Translations under genes and position numbers: made by a program
Source: Pseudomonas sp. Root71
GTDB taxonomy: Bacteria > Pseudomonadota > Gammaproteobacteria > Pseudomonadales > Pseudomonadaceae
DNA: 64,000 bases
Reading direction: 5' to 3'
Assembly (NCBI RefSeq): GCF_001429045.1
Contig: NZ_LMHY01000012.1
Span: forward strand, 538,695-602,694
Notes under the pieces: model-generated
Database searches by the model: none
The model's input: the letters and a program-made list of their open reading frames with translations, nothing else
Told to the model about the DNA's origin: nothing
Shown: positions 43,943 to 53,740 of the stretch, piece after piece
Position numbering within the stretch: the first letter of the stretch is position 1
Layout: each line of letters begins with the position of its first letter

Positions 43943-46081
43943 TTAAACCTTGAACTGGTTTACCAAACTAAATTGATGACTTGCCAACGCATCAAGTTGG
44001 CTGCTGACATTGGCAGACTCCAATGCTTGCTCGGCTAGACTTTCCGTAACGCCCCGGATTGCGGAAACATTGCGACTAACCTCTTCCGCGACTGCACTCT
44101 GCTCTTCAGCTGCGCTAGCAATCTGCAAGTTCATATCGCTAATTATGGTGACTGCATCGTTGATGCTGCCTAGCGCTGACAATGCCAGTTGAATTTGCTT
44201 AGCACTGTCGAGAGCTTTGGTCTGGCTTGAGTGCATCGTTGTCACTACTCCTTGCGTCGCGTTCTGGATACGCTCAATGACGCTACCGATTTCTCCCACA
44301 GAATCTTGAGTTCGCTTGGCCAAGCTTCTGACTTCATCGGCAACCACTGCAAATCCACGTCCACTTTCCCCGGCTCTTGCGGCCTCGATAGCTGCGTTCA
44401 ATGCAAGTAAATTGGTTTGTTCGGCAACGCTACGGATGACCTCCAACACCGAACCGATTTCTTCGCTGTTCTTCGCGAGTTCCTCAACCTCTCGAACGGC
44501 CTTGCTTACCTCTTGAACGAGGCTATCGATTTCATGCGTACTTCGCTCAAATATCGCAACACCCTCCTTGACTGATTGGCCTGCCCCCCGCATTGCACTA
44601 GCTGCGTTTGACGCGCTAAAAGCGACTTCGTGCGCTGTCGCGCTCATTTCATTTGCAGCGGTAGCGACCTGATCAATCTCCCGAAATTGTGCCTGCATAC
44701 CACCACTGGTGAGCTGAGATATTTCAGAGGACTTAGTCACCGTAAATCGGGCATCAACAACGCTCCGCTTGATCTGCGAGATGGTGGGTTGCAGTTTGTC
44801 TAGAAAGCGATTGAACCAGTCGGCTAACTCGCCAAGTTCATCTCGCTTTGAGTACTTCAGACGCTGCGTAAGATCGCCGTCGCCGCTCGCGATGTCCTTC
44901 AGCATTGCCGCCACAACACTAATCGGCCGAGAGACGCCAGACGCCACCACCCACATCATGAGTAGACCCATACCTGCGACCAGCAAAGCAACGGATACGG
45001 ATTGGCGTGTACTGGCGCTTAAGGAGTCGTCGAGCGTCTTTTGCAGTTTTAGCGCGTCGGCCAGGACGACTTTCTTGGGCAGGCTAATAATGATTCTCCA
45101 CGCCGGCGTACCTTCGACAGGAGCGAATGTATGCAAAGCGGATATCTGATCGCCTGTATCGGCCACTTCGGGTGTCACCGCTTTCATAAGTTCTGCAATC
45201 ATGGTTGCTTCAAGGCCTGTTGCCTCTTTGATGTTTTTACCGACCATTGTTGGGTTGGTTCCAACCCCGGCAAGAACTCCACTGCCAGAGACAATCAGAA
45301 CATTGCCGGCACCATCAAACAAATCACGTTGGGATGCTTGCGCTTCGCTTTGAATGGAGTCCAGGGTGATGTCGATGCCAACAGTGCCGATGACTTTCTG
45401 ATCCACGACCAGTGGATAGGTGATGGTGGTTAGGAGCAACAAACGACCGCCTACCGTGTCCGAGTAAGGCTGTAACAAACACTCTTTCCCGCTGCTCCTA
45501 GAACAGAGGTACCAGTTGTTGTACGGAGTTCCGTCGGCACCTACAGAGGCATCGCTAAAATAACTTTCAGGAAATGCTGTATTCTGGCCCTTCCCATCGG
45601 GGCGACTCCAATAACTCGATACCCTTCCGGCCTCGTTCGAACCGTGTGCCATATCGTCTCTGAACTTTGAGTCGGTGGGGTCTAATGCGTTAGGATCAAA
45701 TGCCATCCAGACGCCAAGGACGTCTGTGTTGCGGTCAAATACTTTCTTAAGTGCTTCATTGAGGTCCTCTCTCAAGGCTGCGGGCTGTAAACCGCGACGC
45801 AGTCCCTGAGCGCGGATATTTAGTAGCTGATCCGCCAGTGCACTGACAACAGCACGACTCGCATAAAACTTGTTCTGTAACTTGGCCGCCTTCTCGCTTG
45901 CGTTACTTTTAAGAATGTCTTTGACTTTTTTGGCAATCATCTGCTCGCTCTCGGTACTCACTTGTCTAGTGCTGGAGTTGGCTTGATAAATATTCACACT
46001 CACAACAAGCGCAACAACTACAAACAGACAAAATCCTGTCATAGAAACTACTTTGAGTCGAAAAGATACGTTGTTAAACAT
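43943..46081 (-). CDS. Methyl-accepting chemotaxis protein with double-Cache sensor
   Basis: A 712-aa chemoreceptor that steers swimming through CheA/CheW. After a short cytoplasmic start and a membrane segment ([22 protein letters not shown]), a ~330-residue periplasmic dCache-type domain follows ([45 protein letters not shown]). A second membrane segment ([20 protein letters not shown]), a HAMP region and the signalling domain come next; the conserved hairpin tip reads [42 protein letters not shown]. The ATG at 46081 is the likely start; the frame opens 29 codons earlier. No chemotaxis kinase genes are nearby, so it plugs into the core system and may sense the compound used by this island. 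Confidence 0.9.
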   Translation of the reverse strand: MFNNVSFRLKVVSMTGFCLFVVVALVVSVNIYQANSSTRQVSTESEQMIAKKVKDILKSNASEKAAKLQNKFYASRAVVSALADQLLNIRAQGLRRGLQPAALREDLNEALKKVFDRNTDVLGVWMAFDPNALDPTDSKFRDDMAHGSNEAGRVSSYWSRPDGKGQNTAFPESYFSDASVGADGTPYNNWYLCSRSSGKECLLQPYSDTVGGRLLLLTTITYPLVVDQKVIGTVGIDITLDSIQSEAQASQRDLFDGAGNVLIVSGSGVLAGVGTNPTMVGKNIKEATGLEATMIAELMKAVTPEVADTGDQISALHTFAPVEGTPAWRIIISLPKKVVLADALKLQKTLDDSLSASTRQSVSVALLVAGMGLLMMWVVASGVSRPISVVAAMLKDIASGDGDLTQRLKYSKRDELGELADWFNRFLDKLQPTISQIKRSVVDARFTVTKSSEISQLTSGGMQAQFREIDQVATAANEMSATAHEVAFSASNAASAMRGAGQSVKEGVAIFERSTHEIDSLVQEVSKAVREVEELAKNSEEIGSVLEVIRSVAEQTNLLALNAAIEAARAGESGRGFAVVADEVRSLAKRTQDSVGEIGSVIERIQNATQGVVTTMHSSQTKALDSAKQIQLALSALGSINDAVTIISDMNLQIASAAEEQSAVAEEVSRNVSAIRGVTESLAEQALESANVSSQLDALASHQFSLVNQFKV

Positions 46082-46219
46082 GTTAGTCGCCCATGACAAA
46101 TTATAGTTGTCCGCACTGGGAATTAATAAAACCCAATAACTATCCGAAAGCACATCTGGGTATGCCAAAAAGCGTCAAAAAGGATGTTCGATGTCGTTTA
46201 TTTTATTCAGAGCCTTTAA

Positions 46220-47143
46220 TTACTTGACTACAGAAAGTGCTGGCATACCTCGACACAGATCCGCCTCTTGTCTCAACCAATCGATAAATACCGCGAGACT
46301 TTGCTTGCGACCAGGAGAGGAAACCTCAACCAATCGGTATGCAAAGCCAGGCATGCGCGGACCTTCAATCTGACGCATACGCCCGGATCGGATCTCGTCC
46401 TCAATGAGCACGTCACTGCATAACAATGGGCCTAGGCCACGCTCAGCGGCGTGGAGCGCGAGAGTCTCCTCGCTGTACCAGGAAATGCGGAAATCCGTAC
46501 CCTGACGATAATTAACTCGCGCCAGCCATGCAGACCAGGCAGGCGCTTCCAAATCCTGGTTCTTCCACTTATAGGCAAGCAGTGGGCGGTTTCTAAAATC
46601 ATCAATGGTTGGACATCTGTCCGCAGGACAAAGACTTTGATCCGCGACTGCAATGTAAAAGTCCTCCAATATTACCGAACCCCGATCACAGTCTTCGACT
46701 GGGCCGTATCGAATAGCAAGGTCGATACTTTCACAGCGCAAGTCGACTGCTTTTTCTGAGCCATGGATGTGCACGACGATGTTTGGATAGAGCTGATTGA
46801 ATCGAGCCAAACGAGGCATCAGCCAGCGCTCGGCAAATGCGCGGGTGGTGGAGAGCTGAATAGCATCGCCGTCTTTCGGAGCGCTGATTATCGAGAAGGC
46901 ATGCGCGATCTGATCAAAGCCATCACGCAGGAACGGGTAAATCGTCCTCCCTACCGGAGTAAGCTCCACGTTCCGCCCCGTCCTTTCAAACAGCTTGTGC
47001 CCGATGCACGATTCGAGCTGACGAACCTGATGGCTCACAGCGGTAACGGTTACACAAAGCTCAGCTGCCGCAGCAGTGAAGCTTTGGTGCCGGGCCGCGG
47101 ATTCAAATGCTCGTACCGAATTGAGGGGGGGTAATTTACGCAT
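46220..47143 (-). CDS. LysR-family regulator (GcvA type)
   Basis: A 307-aa regulator. The N-terminal helix-turn-helix region (LPPLNSVRAFESAARHQSFTAAAAELCVTVTAVSHQVRQLE) is typical of the GcvA branch, and the effector-binding domain ends with FIDWLRQEADLC. A broken relative of the same branch lies at 48158-48412. It is upstream of the chemoreceptor and downstream of the DUF1989 gene on the same strand. Likely targets are the island's catabolic genes. Confidence 0.88.
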   Translation of the reverse strand: MRKLPPLNSVRAFESAARHQSFTAAAAELCVTVTAVSHQVRQLESCIGHKLFERTGRNVELTPVGRTIYPFLRDGFDQIAHAFSIISAPKDGDAIQLSTTRAFAERWLMPRLARFNQLYPNIVVHIHGSEKAVDLRCESIDLAIRYGPVEDCDRGSVILEDFYIAVADQSLCPADRCPTIDDFRNRPLLAYKWKNQDLEAPAWSAWLARVNYRQGTDFRISWYSEETLALHAAERGLGPLLCSDVLIEDEIRSGRMRQIEGPRMPGFAYRLVEVSSPGRKQSLAVFIDWLRQEADLCRGMPALSVVK

Positions 47144-47219
47144 GGCTAGACTCCCGACGATCGAACGTCAATCAAACTGTCGATAGCCTAAACCTCTGGC
47201 GCTTGCCTGGCCTGTATTT

Positions 47220-47852
47220 CTATTGCTCATGTGAACGACAGACGACCGCGTAATGCACGTCAGCGGGCATCATCCCGTTGACTGCGGTGATGTCCTGAGG
47301 GCACGCAGATAACACAATGATCAAATCCATTTCAGCTCGCAGTGCCACGTATTGCCCCGGTTTACTCACAGGCTCAGCAAACTTAATTTGGCCATTGGCA
47401 GATAAGGGAACGTTCATGAAAAGGTTCAGTGGGCTAGGGGGGGCCTCTGCGACCAGACCGAGAGCATCCAGTGCGAGGAACAGATTCTCGTTGCAACTAT
47501 CGTGATGGCCAACAACTCCGAGCTGCTGGTAGCGAGCGTGATCGCAGGCTGCAATCAAGGTGTCATGCACTCCAGGAGTGGTGTCTTCAACGATGGTGAG
47601 AATGGGACGACGATTGTTGGTGATCAGGGTGTCGCCAACTTGAGGGTTGACCTTCAGCCACGAAGCGCGGCAATGCTCCATCGACATCGCCTCGTGAAGG
47701 TCATTAGGGTTGAAAGCCCAAGTGTCGACGACCTGCTTACCGTGTGTATTGATCACCTTAATTATTTGCCCCTTTTCGAGCTTGATCGCTGTACCACGAC
47801 GAGCAGGAAGGCACACGAGTTCATCGTGCTGGACTGCCGAGATTGCGTTCAT
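47220..47852 (-). CDS. DUF1989 family protein (urea-carboxylase-associated / carboxyguanidine deiminase-like)
   Basis: A 210-aa protein of the DUF1989 family. Members next to guanidine or urea carboxylases form the carboxyguanidine deiminase CgdAB, a metal enzyme that removes ammonia from a guanidino derivative. Visible features are the GKQVVDTWAFN block, MSMEHCRASWLKVNPQVGD, GVHDTLIAACDHARY and the likely metal-binding GHHDSCNEN (His116, His117, Cys120). Only one subunit gene is here and no carboxylase, so its substrate differs or it acts alone. AGGAGAAT stands before the ATG. With a creatininase on the same island a guanidino compound is plausible, but this is inference. Confidence 0.82.
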   Translation of the reverse strand: MNAISAVQHDELVCLPARRGTAIKLEKGQIIKVINTHGKQVVDTWAFNPNDLHEAMSMEHCRASWLKVNPQVGDTLITNNRRPILTIVEDTTPGVHDTLIAACDHARYQQLGVVGHHDSCNENLFLALDALGLVAEAPPSPLNLFMNVPLSANGQIKFAEPVSKPGQYVALRAEMDLIIVLSACPQDITAVNGMMPADVHYAVVCRSHEQ

Positions 47853-48157
47853 TCTGATTCTCCTAATTCGTCAATGTGCCAACGATCCTGCACTGAGAAG
47901 CCTAGGAAATCACAGCGCAACACCTAAATACAATAATAAAACTTAGCCTCTGTATAAGAGGATTTTATAGGTGTAAGTAGGCGAGCTCGATAGCTTGCCT
48001 GTCCGCGTAAGTTCACTGATAACCATAAAACATCAGAGAAGTAGGGGGGTGTGAAGTCAAAGGAGGGGCGTATGGCCTCACTCTATAAATTAAATTTATA
48101 ACTAACCTAAATTATATTATTGGATTTTAGTGTTGCCCCATGATCACCTGTACGTAA
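47853..48157. other. Intergenic region, no gene seen
   Basis: About 300 AT-rich bases between the DUF1989 start and a LysR remnant. The promoter of the DUF1989 gene should lie at its left end. No terminator, operator or gene is evident. Confidence 0.4.
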
Positions 48158-48412
48158 GCAATTCCAACTCGAGTGCGCGACGAAACGCTCGCGCTACATG
48201 CTGCAGTGCGCGGATTGGGATTGCTGTTGTGTAGGAAATTTTTGTTTGCTGAGGAATAGCGCATCGACCGCATGTGCAGAATCGAGGGACCGTACTTGCG
48301 AGGTTTACTCGTGAAAATCGAGCGCCTCGCTCCCACCCAAAAGCGTGGTGTCTAGCGCTTCATCGACTGGCTCAAACATGAGGTACTTGAGCAAAATCGT
48401 CACGCCCTTTGA
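48158..48412 (+). pseudogene. C-terminal remnant of a GcvA-type LysR regulator
   Basis: One frame reads VRDETLALHAAVRGLGLLLCRKFLFAEE, a stop, RIDRMCRIEGPYLRG...RGV, a stop, RFIDWLKHEVLEQNRHAL. It parallels the end of the intact regulator at 46220 (SEETLALHAAERGLGPLL ... FIDWLRQEA). Two internal stops (near 48257 and 48350) and the missing N-terminal half show that it is dead. It lies just before the APC permease gene, which it may once have controlled. Confidence 0.75.
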
Positions 48413-48585
48413 CGCCCGATTCAAAAATAACAATCACCGAGCCTGACTCGACGATTTGATTTCTTCTACGGAGCTGTTCTCGGCATTCGTACCGTACTGC
48501 TGAGCTGGACCATAAAAAACTGTGCGTCGACGGCTTTGTCGTAGGCGTAACACTCCCTCTTTGCACAGAATCAGAGTCTCGAAAA

Positions 48586-50004
48586 ATGAATCTTTCACAA
48601 TTGATTGGTTACGACCGTAATGGCACGGTCCGCGAACTGGACACCAACCTCGACAAGGGTACCCTGACGACTCGTGATGTAACATTCTCGGCGCTGGGCT
48701 TCAACGCTCCGGGCTGGATCGCGGCGTCCTCCATGTCGATTCTGTACTCGATCTCCGGTCACCACGCACCGCTGGCGATCCTTATTGCGTATTTCTTCCC
48801 AATGTTGGTCATGGCACTGTGCATGGTTGCGCTCACTCGGCAGGCGCCGTCGGCGGGCGGAATTTTCACGTTCGCCAGCCGATTTTTGCACCCCCACATA
48901 GGCAGTGTATTGGGCTGGGCGTACGCCGTGGCCTGCATGGCAGTGACACCGATGTGCGCGATCATCGGCACTGAATATATCCAGGCGCTATTCCCTTCGC
49001 TCACAGGCGCGCTGGCGGCTAAATGCATCGGCACAGCACTGGTGGTGGTGTTCTTGGGAATCTCCTGCAAAGGCGTCGGCCTGACTGCCAAAGTCGCGAG
49101 TGTGCTTTTGGTATTCGAGATTGCTGTCGTCGCCGGGCTGGGCGTGCTCGGGCTGGTGAATCCACAAGTGCCAGACCTTTCAGTGTTGTCGATGTATTCG
49201 CTGGAAGACGCGGGTGGTTGGTCGGTGATCGGTCCCGGCGTGTTGTTCGGGGTGTGGATGCTGGCCAACTTCGACTCGGCTATTAACTACATCGAAGAAG
49301 CGCGGATTCCTGTGCGCACGGTTCAGCGTTCACTGTTGCTGGTGCTGACAGCGGCTTTCGTGATCTACAGCCTAGCCGCGATTGGCTGGCAGTTCGCGGT
49401 GCCGGTAGAGAAGTTGGCAGCTATCGTCGAGGACGGCAATGGCGGCCCTATCGCTGCCGTAGCAAATGTTTATCTTCCGCCGTCTATGGCCTGGATTGCA
49501 TTGTTCGTGGTTATTACGTCGGCGTGTGCCGGACTGCAGATATCCTCCAGTGCTGCCGCGCGGACGTTGTACCGCATGAGCGAGGAGGGTCGTTTACCTA
49601 CCGCGTTGAGCTCGGTGAATGTGGCGAAGTCTCCATGGCTGGCCAACGTGATCGTCTCGCTGGTTGCCATCGGTTTATTGTGGTGGAAGCCACTGGACAA
49701 AATCGTCTGGTATTACGACGTGGTCACAATCACTTTGGTGATGTCTTACATGGCCGCGATTGCGGCGTTCATTGCGATGACCTGGAAACGGCAAGGCGGC
49801 TGGGTGTCGTTCTTTCTTAGTGTGCCGGCGGTGCTGGCGATACTGATGCTCGGTTACATCGGCTATACCGCTGGCGCCAACCCGGTTTCACCCGAGGATC
49901 AATACACCGCTTGGTATCTTGGAGCGCTGACGTTGGCCTCTGGGGTGTTTTTGATCCTGATTCAGGCGCGTCCTTTCCAGCGGCGATTCCCGGTCAAATC
50001 CTGA
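48586..50004 (+). CDS. APC-family amino acid/amine permease
   Basis: A 472-aa transporter of the amino acid-polyamine-organocation superfamily with about twelve hydrophobic segments. Family features are TTRDVTFSALGFNAPGWIAASSM in the first helix, QAPSAGGIFTFASRFLHPHIG, and the central FDSAINYIEEAR with neighbouring acidic residue; ISSSAAARTLYRMSEEGRLPTAL is the usual block before the last helices. Substrate is unknown. It is separated from the amidase by a convergent gap of about 50 bases. It may import an amine or amino acid from the same degradation route. Confidence 0.85.
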   Translation: MNLSQLIGYDRNGTVRELDTNLDKGTLTTRDVTFSALGFNAPGWIAASSMSILYSISGHHAPLAILIAYFFPMLVMALCMVALTRQAPSAGGIFTFASRFLHPHIGSVLGWAYAVACMAVTPMCAIIGTEYIQALFPSLTGALAAKCIGTALVVVFLGISCKGVGLTAKVASVLLVFEIAVVAGLGVLGLVNPQVPDLSVLSMYSLEDAGGWSVIGPGVLFGVWMLANFDSAINYIEEARIPVRTVQRSLLLVLTAAFVIYSLAAIGWQFAVPVEKLAAIVEDGNGGPIAAVANVYLPPSMAWIALFVVITSACAGLQISSSAAARTLYRMSEEGRLPTALSSVNVAKSPWLANVIVSLVAIGLLWWKPLDKIVWYYDVVTITLVMSYMAAIAAFIAMTWKRQGGWVSFFLSVPAVLAILMLGYIGYTAGANPVSPEDQYTAWYLGALTLASGVFLILIQARPFQRRFPVKS

Positions 50005-50052
50005 GTGCTGGAACCGGCTCGGCATCGTGGTTGTGATGCCGAGCCGGGGTGA

Positions 50053-51408
50053 TCAGAGCGCGCGTTCGATGGCGCAGCAGATGTCTAGCAAGCGATCGTC
50101 TTTCCCGGTAATGCTGGAGAACAGGATGGAGGTCGGCAGGTCTGATTCATTGACGCCCGAAGGCATCGCGACGCCAGGCATGTCCAGCAGACTGCCGACC
50201 ATGGTGATTGCCAGCGTGTCCAGATTGAGTTGAGCGAACAACGCGTCGTCAGCTTCCAGCGGTGCCAAGGCAGGCGCCACATGGAGTACCGTAGGCAGTA
50301 CCAGAATGGAATCACCCAGTTCCTCGGCCATGTCTGCGATCAACTGCTGACGAACAACGCGTAGCTGAACTTCTTTTTCGACGGTTAGGTCCCGTGCCTT
50401 CAACAGGCGGGTTCTGATCTGGCGATCCATGCGCTCTGCATCAGGCCCTTCAACCACGGCAATTAATAGCTTCCAGGCCTCGATCGCCCCGAGCCAGCCC
50501 ACCGACGAAATCAGCTCCCGAGCACGCTCGACGGCGCGCACCGGGCGCCTTTCTATTTGAGCTCCGCATTGGTGCAGGATGTCCATGACGCGCTCGAGAT
50601 TGCGTGCTACTGCAGGTTGGAGTCGAGGGTCCTGCAAGACTTTGGTGTCGACGATGAAGCGAACTTCGCTCAGGTCGACAGCGCTGGCGGGAGAGTCTGA
50701 GAGGCCACGCATTGCATTGTCCAGCAACCTGCAATCTTCCACTGTTTGGGCGATGGGGCCGAGGCTGTCGAGAGTCACGGCCAGCGGATGGACACCGCTC
50801 ATGTCATGGCGACTGGTGGATGTCTTAAAACCGACTAGCCCATTGAACGCGGCCGGCACACGAATTGACCCGGCTGTGTCCGTGGCCAGGGCCGCAGTCA
50901 CAATCCCTCGCTGGACCGCGATGGCCGATCCCGATGATGAACCACCTGGCGCTCGAGGATCACAGTTCGCGAACAGTGCTGTGGGCGTACCATAGTACGG
51001 ATTTAGCCCGAGTCCAGAGTAGGCAAATTCGCTGAGGTTAGTCTTGCCAATGAACACCACGCCAAGGGCTCGAAGTTTTTCTATTACAGCAGCGTCCCGT
51101 GTGGCTGGCGCGATTGCGCTTCGGGTGGTGGAACCTGCGGTGGTCACGGTGCCTTCGATGTCGAACAGATCCTTGATTGCCAGCGGCAACCCGTCGAGCG
51201 GACTCAAGGGTTGCCCATGCTGGCGTCGAACATCGGAGTCATGGGCCATTGCCAATGCCGATTCTTCGAGCAGCGAGATGAATACTGAGTCGGCCTCCCG
51301 CGCTTGGATAAAGGCGGCTTGCACCAACTGAGTCGCGCTGATGCTTCCGTCGTGCAGTTTTTTCAGGGTCTCTACGACCGTATCCATCCTGTTCTCAGAA
51401 TTATTCAT
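50053..51408 (-). CDS. Amidase signature family hydrolase
   Basis: A 451-aa cytosolic amidohydrolase that cleaves a C-N amide bond. The Ser-cisSer-Lys triad is in place: Lys79 in LAIKDLFD, the cis-Ser in GGSSSGSA (157-158) and nucleophile Ser181 in DTAGSIRVPAA. The start at 51408 overlaps the azoreductase stop by eight bases, and a second ATG at 51387 is possible. The two genes form an operon. The substrate is unknown. Amidases of this family act on allophanate, formamides and amides of many pathways. Confidence 0.88.
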   Translation of the reverse strand: MNNSENRMDTVVETLKKLHDGSISATQLVQAAFIQAREADSVFISLLEESALAMAHDSDVRRQHGQPLSPLDGLPLAIKDLFDIEGTVTTAGSTTRSAIAPATRDAAVIEKLRALGVVFIGKTNLSEFAYSGLGLNPYYGTPTALFANCDPRAPGGSSSGSAIAVQRGIVTAALATDTAGSIRVPAAFNGLVGFKTSTSRHDMSGVHPLAVTLDSLGPIAQTVEDCRLLDNAMRGLSDSPASAVDLSEVRFIVDTKVLQDPRLQPAVARNLERVMDILHQCGAQIERRPVRAVERARELISSVGWLGAIEAWKLLIAVVEGPDAERMDRQIRTRLLKARDLTVEKEVQLRVVRQQLIADMAEELGDSILVLPTVLHVAPALAPLEADDALFAQLNLDTLAITMVGSLLDMPGVAMPSGVNESDLPTSILFSSITGKDDRLLDICCAIERAL

Positions 51409-52051
51409 GGCAATGCACCAACTCACCCACCAGTTGTTGAATTGCCTCGAACGCTTCGGCAATCGAGACTTCGTGACGCGCGTCGTTAAACTCCTGAAAG
51501 TCGATGGTGATGACGTGGGTCTGTTCGACGCCAAGATAATGAGCGCATGTTTGAATATGCGTTTCCAGATGATTCATTTTTTCGCGGATGCCGCCCGCGC
51601 CGAAGCCGAATTCACCCCGTGAACTCAAAATTACCAAGGTTTTGCCGCTCATGATCGGCTCCAGCGGGAAGTCGCCGCGCGCCAGGTCGAATGTGAACGT
51701 CTTGCCGATTCGGATCACTTGATCGAACCAGGCTTTCAATGCGGCAGGCATTCCATAGTTGTACATGGGGCTACCAATGACAATCACATCGGCACGATCA
51801 ATCTCATCGATCAACTCGTCGGACAGATGGATCCGTTCACGTTGCACGACGGTGAGATCTTCTTCTGGAGTGAAAACAGCGCCGATCCAGTCTTCGGTCA
51901 TGAAGGGCGGAGGGTTGGCTCCGATATCGCGCACAATCACTTGGGCGTTCGGATCGGCCTCAATCCACGCATGGATAAATGCTCTGGATAGCTTTCGGCT
52001 TAGGGATCGTTCGCCCCGGGCGCTGGCATCGATGTGTAGAAGATGGGTCAT
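51401..52051 (-). CDS. azoR: FMN-dependent NADH-azoreductase
   Basis: A 216-aa flavodoxin-fold oxidoreductase of the AzoR/AcpD family that reduces quinones and azo compounds. The FMN-binding start HLLHIDASARGERSLSRKLSRAF and SPMYNYGMPAALKAWFDQVIRIGKTFTF are family marks. GAGGAATG precedes the ATG. It is the first gene of a two-gene operon with the amidase, divergent from the VOC protein gene at 52296. Confidence 0.92.
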   Translation of the reverse strand: MTHLLHIDASARGERSLSRKLSRAFIHAWIEADPNAQVIVRDIGANPPPFMTEDWIGAVFTPEEDLTVVQRERIHLSDELIDEIDRADVIVIGSPMYNYGMPAALKAWFDQVIRIGKTFTFDLARGDFPLEPIMSGKTLVILSSRGEFGFGAGGIREKMNHLETHIQTCAHYLGVEQTHVITIDFQEFNDARHEVSIAEAFEAIQQLVGELVHCHE

Positions 52052-52295
52052 GGCACATTCCTCAATGGACGGCAGGTACTTTCCCTACCGTAGAAGCGAA
52101 GTGGGCCATGACCCCGGGAGGTATCACATTCGATTTTTTTTTTGCATGAGTGCAATTTATCTCAAGTCACGGATCTGCTTATTAGGTCGCCCTGAAGAAA
52201 AAGATTTTCTCAACCCTGCTTGAGAATTACTCGATTTCGCTTAGTTTGCCCAGCCGCTTAAATACCTCTGTTCCCATCCGACATTGAGGTAACCC

Positions 52296-52847
52296 ATGTC
52301 CACCCTACTACAGAACAACGTGCTCAACGCACTGACCGACGGCGCTGAGGTCGACCCGTTTCTGGGCAACGTCGTGGAGATAGCAATCGTCACGGCTGAC
52401 CATAAACGTACCATGGACGGACTCCTTAAACTCGGTATCGGGCCTTGGCGCGTTTATACCTTCAGCCCTAAAAACACCGAGAATCAGACCTATCACGGAC
52501 AGCCTGCGGAGTTTGTTCTTACGGTCTGTTTTGCCCAAAGCGGCAACATGGTGTGGGAATTGATGGAGCCGGTCTCGGGCCCAACCATCTTCGCCGACTT
52601 CCTGGAAAAGCATGGAGAGGGCATTCAGCACGTTGCCTATGACTGCAACAACATCCCGTTCGAGGATCGAATCGCTGAACTGGAGCGTCGTGGCTTCAAA
52701 TGCGTGCAGTCTGGTTCCTGGTTGGGTCGTAACCACTTTGCTTTCTTTGGCACTGAAGCGGACACAACCACCGTTTTCGAAACCTATGCCTTCCCCGATG
52801 ACTGGGTATACCCAGAGCCGGACGAGTGGTACCCCGCGCGCGGCTGA
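52296..52847 (+). CDS. VOC (glyoxalase/epimerase) family protein
   Basis: A 183-aa protein of the vicinal-oxygen-chelate fold, close to the methylmalonyl-CoA-epimerase-like group. EIAIVTADHKRTMDGLLKLGIGPWRVYTF and GEGIQHVAYDCN give the two motifs with potential metal ligands (His, Glu). GAGGTAAC stands before the ATG. It is followed after 65 bases by the creatininase gene on the same strand, so the two likely form one operon. Its reaction is unknown; VOC enzymes include isomerases, dioxygenases and hydrolases. Confidence 0.8.
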   Translation: MSTLLQNNVLNALTDGAEVDPFLGNVVEIAIVTADHKRTMDGLLKLGIGPWRVYTFSPKNTENQTYHGQPAEFVLTVCFAQSGNMVWELMEPVSGPTIFADFLEKHGEGIQHVAYDCNNIPFEDRIAELERRGFKCVQSGSWLGRNHFAFFGTEADTTTVFETYAFPDDWVYPEPDEWYPARG

Positions 52848-52912
52848 TATCCATTTCCGGTGTGCCTGGCAGGCGCACCGGAATTGCCTCTGATGCTTCT
52901 GGAGATTTCACC

Positions 52913-53689
52913 ATGAACAACGTGCGCATGGACAACATGAGCTGGATTGAATACGAAAGTCGGGTCAAGGCTGGTGCGGTTGTCTTTCTGCCCTGCGGCG
53001 CTACCGAGCAACATGGTCCGCATCTGCCACTTGGCACGGATGCTTTGCTGGCCAGCGCGATCAGTGAGGACGTTGCCCTTGCTATAAATGGCATCGTCGC
53101 TCCCGCGCTGTCCTACGGTTATAAATCGCAGCCCAAGTGTGGCGGCGGGCAGCATTTCTGCGGTACCACTAGTGTCGACGGGGCGACGCTGACGGCTATA
53201 GTTCGCGATGCCGTCAAAGAGTTTCATCGCCATGGCGTCAAACGATTGGTCTTGGTGATCGGCCATTACGAGAACCAGTGGTTCGTCACCGAAGGCATTG
53301 AGCTGGCGCTGCGCGACATTGGGTCCGACACCGGATTGGAAGTCATGCGCCTGGAGCACTGGGAGTTCGTCAACGCATCGACTCTGGCAACGATATTCCC
53401 CAATGGCTTCCCAGGTATTGCCCTTGAACATGCCGCCGTCATCGAAACCTCGATGATGCTGCACTATCACCCGGATATGGTGGCGCTGCATAAAATCCCG
53501 GAACACGGACCTGCAGAATTCCCCGTCTACGATATTTACCCGACGCGGATTGAGTGGGTTCCAGAAAGTGGTGTTCTGTCATCGGCTAAGGGCTCGACGG
53601 CTCAGAAGGGGAAGCTACTTGTAGATGATGTGGTGGAAGGGATTTCGAGAGCGGTTCGGTATGAGTTCTTACTGCCGGAGGCATCTTGA
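52913..53689 (+). CDS. Creatininase family amidohydrolase
   Basis: A 258-aa protein closely patterned on creatininase (creatinine amidohydrolase), which opens creatinine to creatine. The metal-binding set is visible: Glu32 and His34 in ATEQHGPH, Asp43 in GTDALL, and His118 and Glu120 in GHYENQW. SYGYKSQPKCGGGQHFCGTTSVDGATLT matches the YGYKSQQKSGGGNH... stretch of Pseudomonas creatininase in detail. FETS-like VIETSMMLHYHPDMV and AEFPVYDIYP also agree. The ATG at 52913 follows GGAG. No creatinase gene is in the window. Other family members act on formamides, so true activity needs testing. Confidence 0.85.
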   Translation: MNNVRMDNMSWIEYESRVKAGAVVFLPCGATEQHGPHLPLGTDALLASAISEDVALAINGIVAPALSYGYKSQPKCGGGQHFCGTTSVDGATLTAIVRDAVKEFHRHGVKRLVLVIGHYENQWFVTEGIELALRDIGSDTGLEVMRLEHWEFVNASTLATIFPNGFPGIALEHAAVIETSMMLHYHPDMVALHKIPEHGPAEFPVYDIYPTRIEWVPESGVLSSAKGSTAQKGKLLVDDVVEGISRAVRYEFLLPEAS

Positions 53690-53740
53690 GAAATCGTTGT
53701 CCTCCGCGGCCAATGCGCGAGACATTAGCAAGAGGTTGAG

